Assembly: GCF_022651205.1 (NCBI RefSeq)
Contig: NZ_JALCQI010000001.1
Span: 158,258-222,257 of the forward strand
Reading direction: 5' to 3'
DNA length: 64,000 nucleotides
DNA from: Limosilactobacillus sp.
GTDB taxonomy: Bacteria > Bacillota > Bacilli > Lactobacillales > Lactobacillaceae
The notes under the pieces were generated by a model. The model saw nothing but the letters and a program-made list of their open reading frames with translations. It was not told the DNA's origin and did no database searches. Both the position numbers and the translations under genes were made by a program. Shown piece after piece: positions 61,467 to 64,000 of this stretch (position 1 is its first letter; every line of letters begins with the position of its first letter).

Positions 61467-62678
61467 TTAAGCTTTTTGTGAGTGACGAGTTGCAAAGAAG
61501 ATGATTACTCCGATTAAGAGAAGCATTACTCCATATACCGGGAATGGGGCAGCTAAGCCAAATCCAGAAAGTGGTTGTCCCATTATATGGTTAATCCATT
61601 CACAGACGGTTGGTGAGAAAAAGGCACCAAAGTTAAAACCAATCAGGCATAGGGAAGTAACTAATGGTTGTCTATTAGCAGGTGCTAAATCGGGTAAGAG
61701 GTTAAAAATTAATGGGGCAACTAATTGTAATGGGAAGCCCATGATGAGCAAACCAGTTACCAACATAACGTAATTGTCATGGGAGAAGCCCATTAAGAAG
61801 TTAGAAATGGCCATCAGGATGAGGCCAAAGTAAACCGTACCGAAGCCAAGACGTTTTTGAATTGCACCATAGAACAAACCACCAAGTGTTGCACCAATGA
61901 GCATCAGTGAAAGGTACATGGAGGCACCAGTGTAATGAGCACCGTTAATCGTAACGGCCAGTCCAGGGAAACGGTTTTCCATTCCGATAAAGTCAATGTT
62001 GATTAAAAAGGCAAAAACAACTAAGGCGTAAACACCGGGATGAATTTTAGTAATTTTCTTATTATCAGAATCATCATCAAGCATGTCATCAGCTTTAACC
62101 GCATCGTCTTCAGATTGGTTATCTTCGGGAACACGGAGACCGAAGAAGACAAGGACTGCAAATGCTAAGGCATAAATTAGGAAGGCACCATGCCAACCTG
62201 CAATTCCTAAGATTAATCCGGCAATTGCTAGGGTACAAGCTTGACCGATTTGTTCGGCAGCAGCACGCCAACCAAGCATTTGTGCTCGGGTCTCACCTTG
62301 ATACCAAACTGAGATTAAGGAAATTGCTTGTGAATTATATAAACCGTACCCTGCACCTAAAATAAGACGTGATACGAGGATAACGACGTAGTTACTTACA
62401 AATAAAGGTACTAAACCGGCAATCCCAACAATAGTAATCCCGGCCATGATGATTTTTTTATCTGAAATGTGGAACCATTCCTGAATTAAAGGAGATAGGA
62501 CCACGAAAATCATTACGGCAAACGAAGGAGTGGTAACTAGGTATTCGGATTGCGTTTGGGTAATTCCTAAAGCAGCTTTTAACTGAGGAAGTGCACCCTG
62601 AATCGCATATGCACTAGTAACCATAAAGGAAACAGACAAGAAAGCGAGTTTGGTAACCATTGAATTCTTATTATTCAT
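61467..62678 (-). CDS. MFS transporter, probable sucrose or sugar permease
   Basis: 403 residues and about twelve membrane helices. Major-facilitator landmarks: RLILGAGYGLYNSQAIS after helix 4, and an acidic central loop (EDNQSEDDAVKADDMLDDDSDNKK) between the halves. A signal-like start KLAFLSVSFMVTSAYAIQGALPQL is helix 1. It precedes gtfA in one operon under LacI/cre-type operators, so sucrose uptake by proton symport is the simplest role. Similarity to MFS permeases of other substrates means this is inferred from context. Confidence 0.82.
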   Translation of the reverse strand: MNNKNSMVTKLAFLSVSFMVTSAYAIQGALPQLKAALGITQTQSEYLVTTPSFAVMIFVVLSPLIQEWFHISDKKIIMAGITIVGIAGLVPLFVSNYVVILVSRLILGAGYGLYNSQAISLISVWYQGETRAQMLGWRAAAEQIGQACTLAIAGLILGIAGWHGAFLIYALAFAVLVFFGLRVPEDNQSEDDAVKADDMLDDDSDNKKITKIHPGVYALVVFAFLINIDFIGMENRFPGLAVTINGAHYTGASMYLSLMLIGATLGGLFYGAIQKRLGFGTVYFGLILMAISNFLMGFSHDNYVMLVTGLLIMGFPLQLVAPLIFNLLPDLAPANRQPLVTSLCLIGFNFGAFFSPTVCEWINHIMGQPLSGFGLAAPFPVYGVMLLLIGVIIFFATRHSQKA

Positions 62679-62706
62679 AGTACAAATTACTCTCCAAAAT
62701 CATTTT

Positions 62707-62777
62707 TGATAAACGCTTATCATTTAGTTTGTGTAAATAATATACAATGATTATTTTTAAATGTCAAACGTTTAGCA
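62707..62777 (-). promoter_or_regulatory. Promoter of the sucrose operon with two LacI/cre-type operators
   Basis: Minus-strand -35 TTGACA (62762-62767), 17 bp, -10 TATATT (62739-62744). One operator, TGATAAACGCTTATCA at 62707-62722, lies downstream of the start point; the other, TGTCAAACGTTTAGCA at 62762-62777, contains the -35. Both have the central CG dyad of LacI/GalR or CcpA sites, so a sucrose repressor and/or CcpA probably controls the operon. Confidence 0.8.
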
Positions 62778-62788
62778 AATAAAATGTA

Positions 62789-62830
62789 ATCATTTTCATC
62801 GCTATGGAAACAGCACATTATGAAAATGAT
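62789..62830. promoter_or_regulatory. 11-bp inverted repeat upstream of the sucrose promoter
   Basis: ATCATTTTCAT (62789-62799) and ATGAAAATGAT (62820-62830) are perfect inverted copies 20 bp apart, at roughly 30 to 70 bp upstream of the -35. They could be an activator site or part of the sequence between the two operons; the binding protein is unknown. Confidence 0.4.
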
Positions 62831-62899
62831 AATGAAAACTTGTAGCTATAAGTCTTCTCTCTTAAATATAAGAAAGTGAAGAAGTTAATAAACTATTAA

Positions 62900-62940
62900 A
62901 GGCTTTCAAAACGGAAAATCATTCCATCTTTGAAAGCCCA
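62900..62940 (-). terminator. Terminator of the aldo/keto reductase gene
   Basis: GGCTTTCAAA pairs with TTTGAAAGCC; on the minus strand a short TTTAAT follows. Confidence 0.75.
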
Positions 62941-62953
62941 TTATTAGTCACTT

Positions 62954-63796
62954 TTAGTATTGGTGGTTGTATTCGTAAGTTAGTTCGGGTTCGCGTCCGG
63001 TTCGCTTGTATTGGTTGAGATTATCAATTTGCTTCATTTCAGCTGGAGATAGTTCAAAATCATAAATATCAGCATTTTGCTTAATCCGTTCAGGGTGAAC
63101 TGATTTAGGAATAAACGAAACCCCGTTTTGAAGATGCCACCGCAAGATGATCTGGGCGGTGGACTTGCCATACTTGTCAGCAATTGCTTTTAGTTCAGGA
63201 ATGTTTAGGACAGTGCCTCGACCAAGTGGACTCCAAGCCTGACTAATGATTTTGTGTTCTTGGTTATACTTGAGCAACGGCTTTTGTGTCAATCGAGGAT
63301 GGAGTTCAACCTGGTCAACGACTGGCATTTCGTTAGCCTTAGTTGCCAAATATTGGAGATGGATAATTTGAAAATTGCTGACACCGATTGATTTGGTAAG
63401 TCCCATTTTCTTTAATTCTTCAAAGGCACGCCAAGTGTCAAAGAATGCTCGTTGAATCGGCCAATGAACTAGCAATAAGTCAACATAGTCCATTTGAAGT
63501 TTCCGGAGAGATTCTTTTACAGAATCAATTGTGCTTTGGTAGCCCTGATTTGCTTCGGAAACCTTTGTCGTAACGAAAATGTTTTCCCGGGAAATATTTA
63601 GATCTTTGAATGCTTGACCAACTTCGGTCTCGTTTTTATATAGTTGAGCGGTATCGAACAGTCGGTAGCCAGTCTCATAAGCTGTTTTGATTGAAGAATC
63701 CATTGTTTGCTGATCAGTAATCTTATAAAGTCCAAAGCCTTCTTGGGGTATTTGATTTCCGTCAGCAAGTGTTAGCATGTTTGATTGAATATCCAT
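62954..63796 (-). CDS. Aldo/keto reductase
   Basis: 280 residues, the standard length. AKR features: GYRLFDTAQLYKNETEVGQAF (catalytic Asp and Tyr), VTTKVSEANQGYQ (catalytic Lys), LLLVHWPIQ (catalytic His), GVSNFQIIHLQYL, VDQVELHPRLTQ, and the NADPH-binding SFIPKSVHPERIKQN. It reduces carbonyl compounds with NADPH; substrate unknown, family annotations include 2,5-diketo-gluconate reductase-like enzymes. The ATG follows AAGGAG. It has its own promoter and terminator. Confidence 0.92.
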   Translation of the reverse strand: MDIQSNMLTLADGNQIPQEGFGLYKITDQQTMDSSIKTAYETGYRLFDTAQLYKNETEVGQAFKDLNISRENIFVTTKVSEANQGYQSTIDSVKESLRKLQMDYVDLLLVHWPIQRAFFDTWRAFEELKKMGLTKSIGVSNFQIIHLQYLATKANEMPVVDQVELHPRLTQKPLLKYNQEHKIISQAWSPLGRGTVLNIPELKAIADKYGKSTAQIILRWHLQNGVSFIPKSVHPERIKQNADIYDFELSPAEMKQIDNLNQYKRTGREPELTYEYNHQY

Positions 63797-63840
63797 ATTA
63801 TTACTCCTTACTTTTAACTAAGCAAAAGCTTACTACCACC

Positions 63841-63869
63841 ATTATAGTTCAGGTTTAGTTAACCTTTAA
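63841..63869 (-). promoter_or_regulatory. Promoter of the aldo/keto reductase gene
   Basis: Minus-strand TTAAAG (63864-63869), 17 bp, TATAAT (63841-63846). A GGTTAACTAAACC inverted repeat overlaps the spacer and -35. Confidence 0.6.
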
Positions 63870-63877
63870 GAAAGAGA

Positions 63878-63990
63878 GTGGGACAGAACTAGCTTGCCTA
63901 GTTCGTTGTCCCACCTCCGCAAGGATGGCTACGACGCGAAGCTAGCCTACTAGGGGTTGGTCAAATGCTGATTTATCAGCGTTTGAACTG
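63878..63990. repeat. Two strong stem-loops at the right edge
   Basis: GTGGGACAGAACTAG pairs with CTAGTTCGTTGTCCCAC (63878-63914); CAAATGCTGAT pairs with ATCAGCGTTTG further on (63957-63990). The first resembles the GTGGGACA stem-loops common in lactobacillar intergenic regions. The element continues beyond the window, so its gene context is incomplete. Confidence 0.5.
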
Positions 63991-64000
63991 CCAGCCAGCT

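Overview
The window looks like a chromosomal segment of a heterofermentative lactobacillus, most likely Limosilactobacillus (L. reuteri group). The basis is the moderate-to-low GC content, a 485-residue sucrose phosphorylase of the GtfA type, very large LPQTG-anchored mucus adhesins with a lactobacillar variant of the KxYKxGKxW signal peptide, glutaminase, KtrAB, YeiH and a Dyp-type peroxidase. The species call is inference.

Layout. Positions 1-1.8 kb hold toxin-antitoxin material: a ParE/RelE-like toxin cut by the window edge, a short winged-helix ORF, and a Fic toxin with an unusual upstream partner that fuses a DNA-binding domain to a VbhA-like Fic-inhibiting segment. A TrmH-type RNA methyltransferase follows. 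From 2.8 to 31.8 kb is a surface-protein island: a 1214-residue SEC10/PgrA-type coiled-coil protein, glutaminase, then two giant tandem adhesins of about 4564 and 3289 residues. The adhesins share promoter, N-terminus, C-terminus and terminator sequence, and a short gene relic between them points to origin by tandem duplication. From 32.3 to 38 kb lie an NhaC antiporter behind a long attenuated leader with a tyrosine-rich leader peptide, a GNAT/small-protein pair, a CorA transporter and an IS110-family insertion sequence. From 38 to 46.3 kb are housekeeping and stress genes: MarR plus a B3/B4-domain protein, glyA, a frameshifted DUF554 gene, a zinc alcohol dehydrogenase, a secreted matrixin-type protease, a cop-box-controlled copper cassette, and efp. 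From 46.5 to 50.3 kb is a compact defence-like island: a zinc-ribbon protein, a HerA-like ATPase, a D12-class adenine methylase and a PD-(D/E)XK endonuclease. From 50.5 to 64 kb are KtrBA potassium uptake, a methyltransferase, YeiH, a hydrolase, Dyp peroxidase, an atypical CshA-like surface protein, a sucrose operon (MFS transporter and gtfA) under LacI/cre-type operators, and an aldo/keto reductase.

The most striking pattern is a family of about six structured elements of roughly 130 nt (E1-E6 here). Four genes (corA, efp, a methyltransferase, the Dyp peroxidase) end in a TAG stop codon that is itself the first three bases of an element. In each case the element lies between the stop codon and the intrinsic terminator, in the same orientation as the gene. 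The arms of the copies differ by compensatory base changes, which indicates a conserved RNA fold in 3' untranslated regions.

Gene starts were adjusted where the ribosome-binding site clearly favours an internal start. No tRNA, rRNA or CRISPR array was recognised.
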